Shown here one piece after another: positions 33,548 through 42,106 of a stretch of DNA of 64,000 nt (position 1 is its first letter; every line of letters starts with the position of its first letter). The notes beneath the pieces are model-generated. The model saw only the letters and a program-made list of their open reading frames with translations, searched no databases and had not been told where the DNA came from. The stretch is taken from positions 372,001 to 436,000 of the forward strand of contig NZ_CP158297.1 in assembly GCF_040256395.1 (NCBI RefSeq), in the 5' to 3' direction. The translations under genes were made by a program, and so were the position numbers. The DNA comes from Deinococcus sonorensis KR-87 (lineage in GTDB: Bacteria > Deinococcota > Deinococci > Deinococcales > Deinococcaceae).

Positions 33548-34515
33548 GCCCGGTCCTGGTCACGGGCGCATCCGGGTACCTCGCCACACGGTTGATCGCG
33601 GACCTGCTGCTGGGCGGGGCCGAAGTGCGCGCCACGGTCCGGTCTGCCGAGGCCGGAGCCCGCGTACGCGAGGCCATGCGCCGTGCGGGTGCGCACCACG
33701 CGGGCCTTGACCTGGTCGTCGCGCGCCTGGACGCGGATGAGGGCTGGTCCAAGGCGGTGTCCGGCGTCGACAGCATCTATCACCTGGCCTCTCCGATGGT
33801 TCAGGACGCGAACCCGGAAGAGGTGGTGAGACCGGCGCGCGATGGCACCCTCCGCGTCCTGCGCGCCGCACGCGGCAGCGCCGTGCGGCGCGTCGTCATG
33901 ACCTCGTCTTTTGCGGCCATCGGGTACTCCCCCAAACCCGTCCGTGACTACACCGAGGCCGACTGGACGGACCCGGATACCCCTGGGCTGGCCCCCTACC
34001 CGCAGTCGAAGGTGGTGGCGGAGCGTGCCGCCTGGGACTTTATTGAGCGCGAGGGGACGGGCCTGGAGTTGGTGGTCATCAATCCAACGTGGGTCGCCGG
34101 ACCGACCCTGACCACGCAGGTGCGGTCATCGCTGCAGTTCTTTGCGGCGATGCTGGACGGGACGATGGCCGCTGTGCCGCGGCAGCGCTTCGGCATTGCG
34201 GACGTGCGGGACGTGGCCGCCTTGCACATCACGGCGATGGCCGCGCCGCACGCCGCTGGGAAGCGCTACCTGGCGCTTGCCGATGGGCCGACGATCACCT
34301 TTCTCGACGTCGCCCGGGTCCTGCGTGACCGTCTGGGGCCGCTCGGACAGCGGGTGCCTACGGAGCAGGTGCCCGGCGACGACCCGCCCCCGCTGGTCAT
34401 CCACAACGACCGCGCGAAGCGGGAACTCGGCTTCCGACCCCGTTCCGCTGAAACCACCATCATCGAGACGGCCGAGAGCTTACGTGACCTCGGCCTGCTG
34501 CACAGCCACGGCTAA
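33544..34515 (+). CDS. NAD(P)-dependent epimerase/reductase (extended SDR)
   Basis: A 323-residue extended SDR. The cofactor motif TGASGYLA is at residues 7-14, then DSIYHLASP, TSSFAAIGYS and the active-site YPQSK tyrosine and lysine. The C-terminal half has LALADGPTITF and LGFRP, as in dihydroflavonol-4-reductase-like and cinnamoyl-CoA-reductase-like enzymes. It probably reduces an aldehyde or ketone, but the substrate cannot be told. GTG 33544 overlaps the MerR stop by four bases (GTGA). The pair is a likely regulator-enzyme unit responding to a reactive carbonyl or a similar compound. Confidence 0.88.
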   Translation: MSPVLVTGASGYLATRLIADLLLGGAEVRATVRSAEAGARVREAMRRAGAHHAGLDLVVARLDADEGWSKAVSGVDSIYHLASPMVQDANPEEVVRPARDGTLRVLRAARGSAVRRVVMTSSFAAIGYSPKPVRDYTEADWTDPDTPGLAPYPQSKVVAERAAWDFIEREGTGLELVVINPTWVAGPTLTTQVRSSLQFFAAMLDGTMAAVPRQRFGIADVRDVAALHITAMAAPHAAGKRYLALADGPTITFLDVARVLRDRLGPLGQRVPTEQVPGDDPPPLVIHNDRAKRELGFRPRSAETTIIETAESLRDLGLLHSHG

Positions 34516-34719
34516 CTTCCGGGTCACCCGTGGCCGGTCGCACCCGCTGACGACGGACCGGAAGTTCACGGTCTCCAGGGCATGATCAGATGTCTCCCCT
34601 GCGCCTTTGCACAGGCCCGCGCGGCTGGCTGAAGGGCGGCCTGGAGACCGCGACTCGGGCCGCCCAGGAGAACCGAGCTGGCCTGACGGCCTTCTGAACT
34701 GGTGCCCGTCAAACAGGAA

Positions 34720-34743
34720 AAAGGCGACCCACGGGTCGCCTTT
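34720..34743 (-). terminator. Strong bidirectional terminator-like hairpin
   Basis: AAAGGCGACCC (34720-34730) pairs perfectly with GGGTCGCCTTT (34733-34743) around a two-base loop. On the minus strand it is followed by a U-rich run (the A5 tract at 34718-34722), so termination should work best for leftward transcripts. On the plus strand the U-run is shorter (TTT). Confidence 0.65.
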
Positions 34744-34940
34744 GATGTTGAACAGTATATCGTCTTATGCACCCGCGGTCAATGGCATGCAGGTTCAGCG
34801 TGGGAGACGAGCAGGCTCAGGACCGGCCCGGGCAAGGGAGAGGATTCCCGGCTCCTCTCCGGAAGAGCCAGCAGCGGAAGGCGCTCAAGCGCTGGCCGTC
34901 CTGCACCTTTCGGAGGACGACTCCTTGTGACGTCCGCGCC

Positions 34941-34946
34941 TATGGT
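34941..34946 (+). promoter_or_regulatory. -10-like TATGGT for the DUF418 gene, leaderless spacing
   Basis: TATGGT ends six bases before GTG 34953 with no ribosome site. Confidence 0.45.
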
Positions 34947-34952
34947 GGGCCG

Positions 34953-35960
34953 GTGACGATCATCCCCTCGGTGCTCCCGCCCGCCGGCTCCACGCGGGGA
35001 GGCCCGCGTATTCTGCTGCTGGACGTGCTGCGGGGCGTGTCGCTGCTGGGGATCGCCGGGCTGAATGCGCCCGTCGTCCTCCACCTGCGCGTCACGGCCA
35101 CGGACCCCGAAGCCCTGATGTTGGTGCACTGGTCGGACGTGCTGCTGCGGGATCATTTCTTTCCGCTCTTCTCGTTGCTGTTCGGCGTGACCTTCGCCCT
35201 GCTGATGATCCGTGCTGGCCGCGCCGGTGAATCGGCCCTGCCGCTGCTGCTCCGCCGCTTCGGCCTGCTCGCGCTCTTCGGGCTGCTGCACCGCCTGCTG
35301 CAACCGGGGGAGGTACTGCTGCCGTACGCGATCTGCGGCCTGCTGCTGCTGCCGTTCCGGCACGTCCGCGTTCCGCTGCTGCTCGGCCTGGCCGCCCTGC
35401 TGGTGCTGGCTGCCCTGTGGACGAGTCCGGTGCTGCTGACGCCGGCGATGGTCCTGCTGGGTGTGGCGTTCGGACGCCTGGAGGTCTTCTCGGCACGCTG
35501 GCCGGTCCGGCCGGTCCTGCACCGCGTGGTTCCTCCGCTGACCCTGCTGACCCTGGCCCTGACCGTGGCCGTTCATGTGCTGCTGGGGCACCCGCGCCGG
35601 TTGCTGGTCGTGGCCGGGTATGACCTGGACGTCGTGACCCTGAATGGCCTGGTGAGCGCGGCGGCGTTGATGACCGGGCTGTGGCTGCTGTTGATTCGCC
35701 GCCCTGCCCTGCCGCAGGCGCTTCGGCCGCTCGCCCTGCTGGGCCGGATGAGCCTGAGCAACTACGTCCTGCAGACGCTGGTGTTCGTGGCGCTCGCTGT
35801 GGTCGGCTGGCGCGATGGCCCGTACCGGCTGGTCGTGCCGGCCTGCCTGCTGGCCTACGCGGCGAACTTCGCGTTGAGCACCTGGTGGCTCGCGCGGCGC
35901 CCGGTGGGTCCGCTCGAGTGGCTGTGGCGCTGGGGCAGCACGCTGCGCCGGCCCAGCTGA
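34953..35960 (+). CDS. DUF418-family membrane protein
   Basis: A 335-residue integral membrane protein with about nine or ten hydrophobic helices. It begins LLLDVLRGVSLLGIAGLNA, the characteristic N-terminus of YeiB/DUF418 proteins, and continues FFPLFSLLFGVTFALLM. The C-terminal LGRMSLSNYVLQTL is the DUF418 hallmark. Acyltransferase-3-like membrane enzymes share this layout; the function of DUF418 itself is not established. GTG 34953 directly follows a -10-like hexamer; an upstream extension would lack homology. It appears to be a single-gene unit. Confidence 0.88.
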   Translation: MTIIPSVLPPAGSTRGGPRILLLDVLRGVSLLGIAGLNAPVVLHLRVTATDPEALMLVHWSDVLLRDHFFPLFSLLFGVTFALLMIRAGRAGESALPLLLRRFGLLALFGLLHRLLQPGEVLLPYAICGLLLLPFRHVRVPLLLGLAALLVLAALWTSPVLLTPAMVLLGVAFGRLEVFSARWPVRPVLHRVVPPLTLLTLALTVAVHVLLGHPRRLLVVAGYDLDVVTLNGLVSAAALMTGLWLLLIRRPALPQALRPLALLGRMSLSNYVLQTLVFVALAVVGWRDGPYRLVVPACLLAYAANFALSTWWLARRPVGPLEWLWRWGSTLRRPS

Positions 35961-36273
35961 ACGGTGGTGGCCGGTCGCGGGGCGTCTTCTGTCGCAGTGT
36001 CCCTGATCGGCACCATTGTTGGCGACCGGCGCCCCTCCGCATGCCGGACCGGGTCGGATCAGCGTGCGGCGCGACCGTCCATCACGCCCCTTGTGGCCGC
36101 CAGGGTTCTCTTGGTCTTCCGCCCGGACGTCACGATGAGTGTGGCGTGCCTTCGGCCTACGGCAGGCGCTTCATGCGCCACGTTTGATGATGGGCTTTGG
36201 GGGCAGCGGCGTTGGAGCTGCACGCGGCCGCTGGTGTCCTTCAACGACGCCTGTTCGGGGCGGCCCTGCTTTG
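35961..36273. other. Convergent intergenic region, nothing recognised
   Basis: The region between two convergent genes holds no gene or clear hairpin. Confidence 0.45.
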
Positions 36274-36876
36274 TCAGCGGTCCTCGATCGAGAGATCGGC
36301 GTCGCTCACGTGAACGCCAGTCTGCTGCGTCAGCATGGCCGCAAAATTCGGCAGCACCCGGTCGCCCACCCAGCCTGCCGGATTCCACACGTCGGCGCGG
36401 AGCAGCGCCCGCGCGCAGTGCAGGAACGCCTCCTGCACCGTGATCACCACCAGCGCGCGCGGCCACTGGTCTTTGTAGGCGAAGCGCGCCAGGAGCGCCG
36501 GGTCGCGGGTCAGCTGCGCGGTGCCGTTCACCCGGAACACCTCGTTCACGCCGGGGACCAGGAACAGCAGGGCCACCTGCGGATGGTGCAGGATGTTGCG
36601 CAGGCTGTCGATCCGGTTGTTGCCGGGGCGGTCCGGCAGGATCAGCGTCTGTTCGTCCTCCACGAACACGGTCTGGCCGGGATCGCCGCGCGGTGAGCAA
36701 TCGAGGCCATCTGCGCCACGGGTCGCCAGTACCGCCAGGGGGGAGTGCGCGATGATGCGCGCGAAGTCGGCATCAATGCAGGGCATCACCTTGTTTTTGA
36801 CCAGGACGCTGGGCGGGCGATAAAGCGGGGCCAGATCGTCGGCCGTGGAGATCAGGTGGGCGGGATCGAGCTGCAT
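36274..36876 (-). CDS. Pyridoxamine 5'-phosphate oxidase-family flavoprotein
   Basis: A 200-residue split-barrel protein of the PPOX/FMN-binding kind, resembling the MSMEG_1061 group. Visible motifs are MPCIDADFARIIAHSPLAVLATRG, then DCSPRGDPGQTVFVED, LPDRPGNNRIDSLRNILHHPQVALLFLVPG and FRVNGTAQLTRDP. These strands form the FMN-binding barrel. ATG 36876 was chosen because AGGAG lies eight bases upstream. The gene is the last of the leftward operon that contains the M14 peptidase and the ABC transporter, 35 bp after the peptidase. It may use FMN or F420 to reduce or oxidise a small molecule; the partner in the operon is unclear. Confidence 0.85.
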   Translation of the reverse strand: MQLDPAHLISTADDLAPLYRPPSVLVKNKVMPCIDADFARIIAHSPLAVLATRGADGLDCSPRGDPGQTVFVEDEQTLILPDRPGNNRIDSLRNILHHPQVALLFLVPGVNEVFRVNGTAQLTRDPALLARFAYKDQWPRALVVITVQEAFLHCARALLRADVWNPAGWVGDRVLPNFAAMLTQQTGVHVSDADLSIEDR

Positions 36877-36911
36877 GGGGGGGCGCTCCTGTCGTGCTTC
36901 AGGTGAGGCGT

Positions 36912-38279
36912 TCAGTGGAGATGGGGGAGCAGCGTCAGCATGGCGCCGAGCTGGGCCTGGACCGTCTTGCGGATGGGAATGGGCGTGTGTGGCAGGTTGA
37001 TCTCGATGTCGGTGATCCACCGGTCCAGGTGCTGCTGGAGTTCAGCTTGAGCGGCCGTGAGGGTCCCGGAATCACCCAGTGCGCGCTGGGCAGTCAGGGC
37101 GCGGTCGAGCATGCTCGCCATCAGGATTTTATAGAAGGCCGAGACGTACAGCGCGTCGGCCCATTGCGCCACCGTGGCGGGCACCAGGGTGGCGGCGTCA
37201 TTCAACGCCCACTGCCGCTGGCTCTCGATGGCGTTGGCGCCCGAGCGGATAAAGCCGCTGGACGCCCGCCAGAAGCGCGAGTCCAGCGTCATCTCCGGCT
37301 CGATGCGGTCCAGGAGGCCGGTCAGCGCTTCGCTGATCTCGGTGTCGTGGTCGAGGCCGGCGAGCAGCACCTCACGGCGCGTGATGGGCAGTTTCGTCTC
37401 GTCCGCCACCGCCGGCGCCTGGAAATACGGCAGTTCGGTGATCAGCGTCACGGCGCCCTCAAGGCCGACGCTCTTCAGGTAATCGACGCTGGAGCCGCCG
37501 CCGTGCATCATCGCCACCGGGTCGATGTCGGTGTACGTCTCGTAGTACTCGTAGGCGTCTGGAACGCTGAGCATCCCGAAGATGGCCGGCGCGTGCTGCT
37601 CGGCCCACGGCACCTCCGGTTCGCCTTTGGAGAGAAACAGCCCCAACGCTTCGGGAATCCGGTAGAAGCCCGGGTACGCGGCGGGCACGTCGCTGCTGAG
37701 GTAGTAGTACACGCCGCCAAACCCCGCGTTGTGCAGCGAGTACACAAAGGACGGCCGGGTGTCCTGCAGCGCGGCCATCAGGGCCTGCGTTTCGGGAATG
37801 GGCGCGTCCCAGGTGTAGCGCTTGTACGAGATCGGAAAGGTCCACTCCACCTGCTCTTCGCCCCGCGGACGGTAGAAGGACCGGGCGTACGCCCGCACCG
37901 TGAACGGCCCGGCGAACCACCCCTCGTTCAGCCGCGTTCCGTCCGGGTCCACGCAGGGCAGCAGGTGCCAGGTGTATGCCCCGCGTAGGCGCTCATCCTT
38001 CAGCAGGGCCTCGACCAGAAACTGCACCAGCATCGCCCCGATCGGTTCGTTGGGGTGCGGGCAGGCGTACAGCAGCGCCGATTTCGGCCCGTGCCCGATG
38101 GAGAGCATGGGAATCGGCTCGCCGTCGGTGGAGTGGCCCACCTCCCGGTACGTCGCCAGGTCTGGATGTTCGCGCGCTGCACGTCGAACCGTTTCGAACA
38201 GCTCGTCGACCGTGAGAAAGCGGTCGTAGTGCGGGACTTGCTCCAGATACGCTTCGATCGCCTTCGGCTGATGGTTCAT
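36912..38279 (-). CDS. M14-family zinc carboxypeptidase
   Basis: A 455-residue metallocarboxypeptidase-like protein without a signal peptide. Zinc ligands H75 and E78 are seen in CPHPNEPIG and H183 in SLHNAGFGG; E282 in TELPYF is the likely catalytic glutamate. The family removes C-terminal residues from peptides or amidates. ATG 38279 has GAGG six bases upstream; a GTG at 38291 is the longer alternative. It is downstream of the two permeases in the leftward transporter operon and fits a role in degrading imported peptides (inference). Confidence 0.87.
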   Translation of the reverse strand: MNHQPKAIEAYLEQVPHYDRFLTVDELFETVRRAAREHPDLATYREVGHSTDGEPIPMLSIGHGPKSALLYACPHPNEPIGAMLVQFLVEALLKDERLRGAYTWHLLPCVDPDGTRLNEGWFAGPFTVRAYARSFYRPRGEEQVEWTFPISYKRYTWDAPIPETQALMAALQDTRPSFVYSLHNAGFGGVYYYLSSDVPAAYPGFYRIPEALGLFLSKGEPEVPWAEQHAPAIFGMLSVPDAYEYYETYTDIDPVAMMHGGGSSVDYLKSVGLEGAVTLITELPYFQAPAVADETKLPITRREVLLAGLDHDTEISEALTGLLDRIEPEMTLDSRFWRASSGFIRSGANAIESQRQWALNDAATLVPATVAQWADALYVSAFYKILMASMLDRALTAQRALGDSGTLTAAQAELQQHLDRWITDIEINLPHTPIPIRKTVQAQLGAMLTLLPHLH

Positions 38280-38415
38280 ATCGCGCCTCACAGGAGTGGC
38301 TGGAGCAGAGGAAGCGCCGCCTCGCTCACCCAGGTCCAGCGGTGAGCATTCGGGAGACAGCGGTGAACAGGAACACGTCCGCGTGGACGGCCGGGGACGC
38401 CCCCGGGGACGGCGC

Positions 38416-39286
38416 TCAACTGCTGCGAGGATCCAGCGCCTGGCGCAGCCCGTCGCCCAGGAAGTTGAAGCTCATCACGATCAGCATGATCGCGAGGCCC
38501 GGCCAGAAGATCAGCAGCGGCGTTTGCAGGATGAAGTTCTTGCCCTCGCTGATCATGGTGCCCCACTCCGGGGTGGGCGGCTGAACGCCCAGGCCCAGGA
38601 ACCCGAGCGCGGCCAGCGACAGGATCGCCTGCGGAATGCCGAAGGTGGCGGCGACGAGAATGGGCGTGACGCTGTTGGGCAGGATATGCCGGAACATGAT
38701 GCGCCCCACCCCGGAACCGGTGGCGCGCGCCGCCTCCACGAATTCGCGTTCCCGTAAGGTCAGCACCTGGGCGCGCACCAGCCGGGTGTACACCGGCCAG
38801 CTCACCAGCCCCAGCACCCACACCACGTTGAAGATGCTCGGCCCCAGCACCGCAATCACCGCCACCACCAGCACCAGGAAGGGAAAGGCGAAGAAGATCT
38901 CGACCAGGCGCATGATCAGCACATCCACCCACCCGCGCGCGTACCCCGCCCACAGGCCGAGCAGCGTGCCCAGCGCCGCCGAGATCGCCACCACCACCAG
39001 GCCCGCCGTCAGGGAGATCCGCGACCCGTAGATCAGCCGCGCGAGCGTGTCCCGCCCGAAGTTGTCGGTGCCGAGCAGGTGCCCGCCCCGGCCCGGCGGA
39101 CCAAACGCATGCGCGAGATCGAGCTTCAGCGGATCATGTCCGGCCACCACCGGCGCGAACAGCGCCGCGAGGTAGAACGCCGCGATCACCACCGCCCCCG
39201 CCACGGCGAGCCGGTTGCGCGCGAACAGCCGCCAGGTGCGGCGGACCGGTCGCCGACGTCACGGGCACCGCCGAGGCGTTACTCAT
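38416..39286 (-). CDS. DppC-type ABC permease with apparent N-terminal frameshift
   Basis: Inner-membrane permease of a peptide/nickel-type ABC importer, partner of the DppB-type permease upstream. The frame 38416-39204 has five or six membrane spans, the coupling motif EAARATGSGVGRIMFRHILPN and the typical end NFLGDGLRQALDP. The natural start is ATG 39286, overlapping the dppB-type stop as ATGAGTAA, but reading from there leaves frame within 39241-39250. Deleting one base there gives MSNASAVPVTSATGRRTW joined to RLFARNRLAVAG, the standard DppC amino end. Either the sequence has a one-base insertion or the gene is damaged; translation from GTG 39204 would lose the cytoplasmic tail. Confidence 0.82.
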
Positions 39287-40232
39287 AACTGATCCTCGGG
39301 TCGATCCAGGTGTACAGCACGTCGGTGAGCAGCACCACCAGCACGAACAACGCCGCGAACACCAGCACCGCACCCTGAATCATCGGCAGGTCGCGCTGCG
39401 TGATGGCGTTGATGGTGAGCACGCCCATGCCCGGCCACGAGAAGATGGTCTCGATGATGACCGCCCCGCCCAGCAGCCCCCCGAACTGCAGGCCCGCGGT
39501 CGTGACCAGCGGCAACGCCGCGTTGCGCAGCGCGTGCCGGAACAGCACGCGGTACTGGCCCACGCCCTTGGCCCGCGCGGTCCGGATGTAATCCTCACCC
39601 AGCACGTCCAGCAGCGCGTTCCGTGTCAGGCGGGTCAGGATGGCGGTCAGCTCCGCGCCCAGCGTGACGGCCGGCAGGATCAAAAAGCTCAGGAACGGCC
39701 ACACGCCCTGACTGAGGTTGCCGAGCCCGCCCCCGCCCAGCGGCAGCCAGCGCAGCTTGAGGCTGAAGAGGACCAGCAGCAGCAGGCCCAGCCAGAAGCC
39801 GGGCATCGCGACGCCCAGCACGCTCACCAGCGACGCGAGATAGTCCACCGCGCTGTGGGGACGCGCGCCCGCCAGCACCCCCATGACCACCGCAACGGTC
39901 AGGGCGAAGAGCAGCGACGAGGCGGTCAGCACCAGCGTGTTGGGCAGCGCCGCCAGAATCTGCGCGCTGACCGGCTGCCCGAACACGATGGAGCTGCCCA
40001 GATCGCCGTGCAGCAGCCGGACCAGGTAGTGCAGGTACCGCGTGAACCACGGCTCACCCAGGCCGAGTTCCGCCTTGATGTGCGCGAGGCCCTCGGGGTT
40101 GGCCGCGCCGGAACTCAGCGCCAGGCTCAGGTAGTCGCCCGGGGCGAAGGCCAGCAGCGCGAACGTCAGGAAGCTGATGCCCAGCAGCACCGGAATCATC
40201 AGCAGCAGCCGCTTGACGAGAAAGGTCAGCAT
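39279..40232 (-). CDS. DppB-type ABC permease
   Basis: A 317-residue inner-membrane permease of the peptide/nickel importer family. MLTFLVKRLLLMIPVLLGISFLTF is the classical DppB first helix, followed by a long periplasmic loop (about 50-100), then four more spans and the coupling motif DYIRTARAKGVGQYRVLFRHALRN facing the ATPase. It lies 28 bp after the binding-protein gene and ends in an ATGAGTAA overlap with the DppC-type gene. The expected substrates are oligopeptides. Confidence 0.92.
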   Translation of the reverse strand: MLTFLVKRLLLMIPVLLGISFLTFALLAFAPGDYLSLALSSGAANPEGLAHIKAELGLGEPWFTRYLHYLVRLLHGDLGSSIVFGQPVSAQILAALPNTLVLTASSLLFALTVAVVMGVLAGARPHSAVDYLASLVSVLGVAMPGFWLGLLLLVLFSLKLRWLPLGGGGLGNLSQGVWPFLSFLILPAVTLGAELTAILTRLTRNALLDVLGEDYIRTARAKGVGQYRVLFRHALRNAALPLVTTAGLQFGGLLGGAVIIETIFSWPGMGVLTINAITQRDLPMIQGAVLVFAALFVLVVLLTDVLYTWIDPRISYE

Positions 40233-40260
40233 GGCGCCGGGCGGTCCATCCGGTTCACCG

Positions 40261-41823
40261 TCACTTGCTGATCGTGACGTTGTTGCTGGGCGACACCAGT
40301 TTCAGGTTGGCGAACGCCGGGTAGAAGTCCTGGACGTTCTTGCCCACCACCGCGTACCCCTTTTCGAAGTACAGCGGGATCGCCACCTTGTCCTTCATGA
40401 TCAAGCGCTGCGCCTGCTTCCACTGCGCGGCCCGCTGCGTGGCGTTGGGGTTCACCAGCGCTTTGGCGAACAGGGCGTCGACCTCGGCGTTCTTGTACAT
40501 GTGGGTGTTGGACGACCCGATGTTGTCGCCGCCGAACAGCGCGTACAGGCCGGTGGTGGCCGCGAAACTGTAATCGAAGAACAGGCCGGTGTTGTTGCCC
40601 TTGCCGAGGTCGGAGGCCCACACCGCCACGTCCTGCTGCAGGATGCGCGCGTCGATGCCGAAGTCCTTGAGCTGCGTCACCAGGATGGTGAGCACCCGCA
40701 CCTGCGACCCGGCGATGGTCTTGAGGTCAAAGGAGAGCGGCTTGCCGTCCTTGGCCCACAGGCCCGCGGCGTTCTTGGCGTAGCCGGCCTTGGTCAGCTC
40801 GGCGGCGGCCGCTTTGGGATCGTAGCTCCACAGGTTCTTGAGGCTGGGATCGTAGCCGAACGGCACCCACGGCGGCACCTGGCCATACGCGCGGATGGCG
40901 TTGGTGCCCAGCACCGACTTGTAGGCCCCATCGATGTCCATGGCTTTGGAGATGGCGTCGCGGACCGCGAAGTCGTCGAACGGGGCGGTGCGCACGTTGA
41001 AGCCGAGTCCCCGGTACGACCCCGGTCCCTCGATCAGCTTGACGGTGGGCTGCTGCGCGAGCTGGTTGGCCGAGTCGACGTTCAGGAGGTAGGAGACGAC
41101 GTCCACGCGGCCGCCCTGCACGGCCAGGGTGGCCACGGTCGGGTCCGGCAGGTAGATGAACTGCACCTGCCCGAGTTTGGTGGGGAGCCAGTAGCTGGGG
41201 TTGCGGTCGAGGGTGATGGTGCCGTTGGGCGTGTACGGACGCAGGGTGAAGGGGCCGGAGCCGACCGGGGACTTGGCGAAGCCCGCCTCGCCGAGCTTCT
41301 CGACGCCCTCGTGCGGCACGATGGCGACGCGCGAGAGGCGGTTGGGGTCACTGACCAGCAGGGGATTGGGTTTGCCGGTCTTGATCTCCACCGTGTAGGG
41401 GTTCACGGCGCGGACGCTCGCGATGTCCCCCAGCGTGAAGAGCGTGCTGGTCTTGATGAAGCGGTTGATGGAGTACACCACGTCGGCGGCGACCACCTCG
41501 CGGCCCTTGCCCTTGGCGAACACCGCGTTGCCGTCCTGAAATTTCACGCCGTGGCGCAGGTTGAACACCCAGGTGGTGCTGTCGGGCGCGCTCCAGCTGG
41601 TCGCGAGCAGCGGTTTGACCTGCACCTTCTGGTCGGTGTAGACCAGCGTGTCGAAAATCTGCGAGCTCACATTGATTTCGTCGTCCGAGGCGGGTTTGAA
41701 CGGGTCGAGCTGCTTGACCGCGCTGTACGCGATCCGCAGGGTCCCGCCGCTCTGGGCGAGAGCGCCCGGCATCAGCAGGAGGGTGAGCGCACCCGCAAAG
41801 GTCGTGATTCTCGGGCTGAACAT
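40261..41823 (-). CDS. Peptide-type ABC transporter substrate-binding protein
   Basis: A 520-residue secreted solute-binding protein of the DppA/OppA family. The signal peptide ends at ALA (residue 23). Family motifs include SGGTLRIAYS at the mature N-terminus, IFDTLVYTDQKVQVKPLLATSWS, and RHGVKFQDG with a GNAVFAKGKGREVVAADVVYSI insertion. PVGSGPFTLRPYTPNGTITLDRNPSYW is followed by the C-lobe LFGGDNIGSSNTHMYKNAEVDAL. GGAGG lies six bases before ATG 41823. First gene of the leftward operon, divergent from a LysR regulator. It presumably delivers peptides to the two permeases; no ATPase gene follows in the window. Confidence 0.92.
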   Translation of the reverse strand: MFSPRITTFAGALTLLLMPGALAQSGGTLRIAYSAVKQLDPFKPASDDEINVSSQIFDTLVYTDQKVQVKPLLATSWSAPDSTTWVFNLRHGVKFQDGNAVFAKGKGREVVAADVVYSINRFIKTSTLFTLGDIASVRAVNPYTVEIKTGKPNPLLVSDPNRLSRVAIVPHEGVEKLGEAGFAKSPVGSGPFTLRPYTPNGTITLDRNPSYWLPTKLGQVQFIYLPDPTVATLAVQGGRVDVVSYLLNVDSANQLAQQPTVKLIEGPGSYRGLGFNVRTAPFDDFAVRDAISKAMDIDGAYKSVLGTNAIRAYGQVPPWVPFGYDPSLKNLWSYDPKAAAAELTKAGYAKNAAGLWAKDGKPLSFDLKTIAGSQVRVLTILVTQLKDFGIDARILQQDVAVWASDLGKGNNTGLFFDYSFAATTGLYALFGGDNIGSSNTHMYKNAEVDALFAKALVNPNATQRAAQWKQAQRLIMKDKVAIPLYFEKGYAVVGKNVQDFYPAFANLKLVSPSNNVTISK

Positions 41824-42092
41824 AGTGTGCCTCCAGAACGGTGGTGGAACGCCTGACCTCCCGACCACGGGGGTGTGCCGCCCTGTTCACCTGCAGGGAC
41901 CCAGGCGGCTCAGCACACGGCGCGGCGGGAGAGGCGGACTGGGGGGCTTCCTCGTGTGGAGCACGGCTTCAGCAGCGCGGCAGACACCCAACTCCCGCAC
42001 CCGCTTCATCTCCTCCTTTCCGTTCTCACTGCTGCGTAGCTTAGGTGCGGCGCGACCGGCCGTGGTGCACCGTTTTGTTGGTTGAGACGTGG

Positions 42093-42098
42093 TATGAA
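42093..42098 (+). promoter_or_regulatory. -10-like TATGAA for the LysR gene, leaderless spacing
   Basis: TATGAA ends eight bases before ATG 42107. The 283-bp region back to the binding-protein start should also contain the transporter promoter and LysR sites. Confidence 0.4.
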
Positions 42099-42106
42099 AA
42101 TTGTTC

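Larger units (their letters stand above)
34516..34952. other. Intergenic with a strong hairpin
   Basis: Besides the hairpin at 34720-34743 and the promoter-like hexamer at 34941 this region holds no gene that I can support. Confidence 0.5.
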
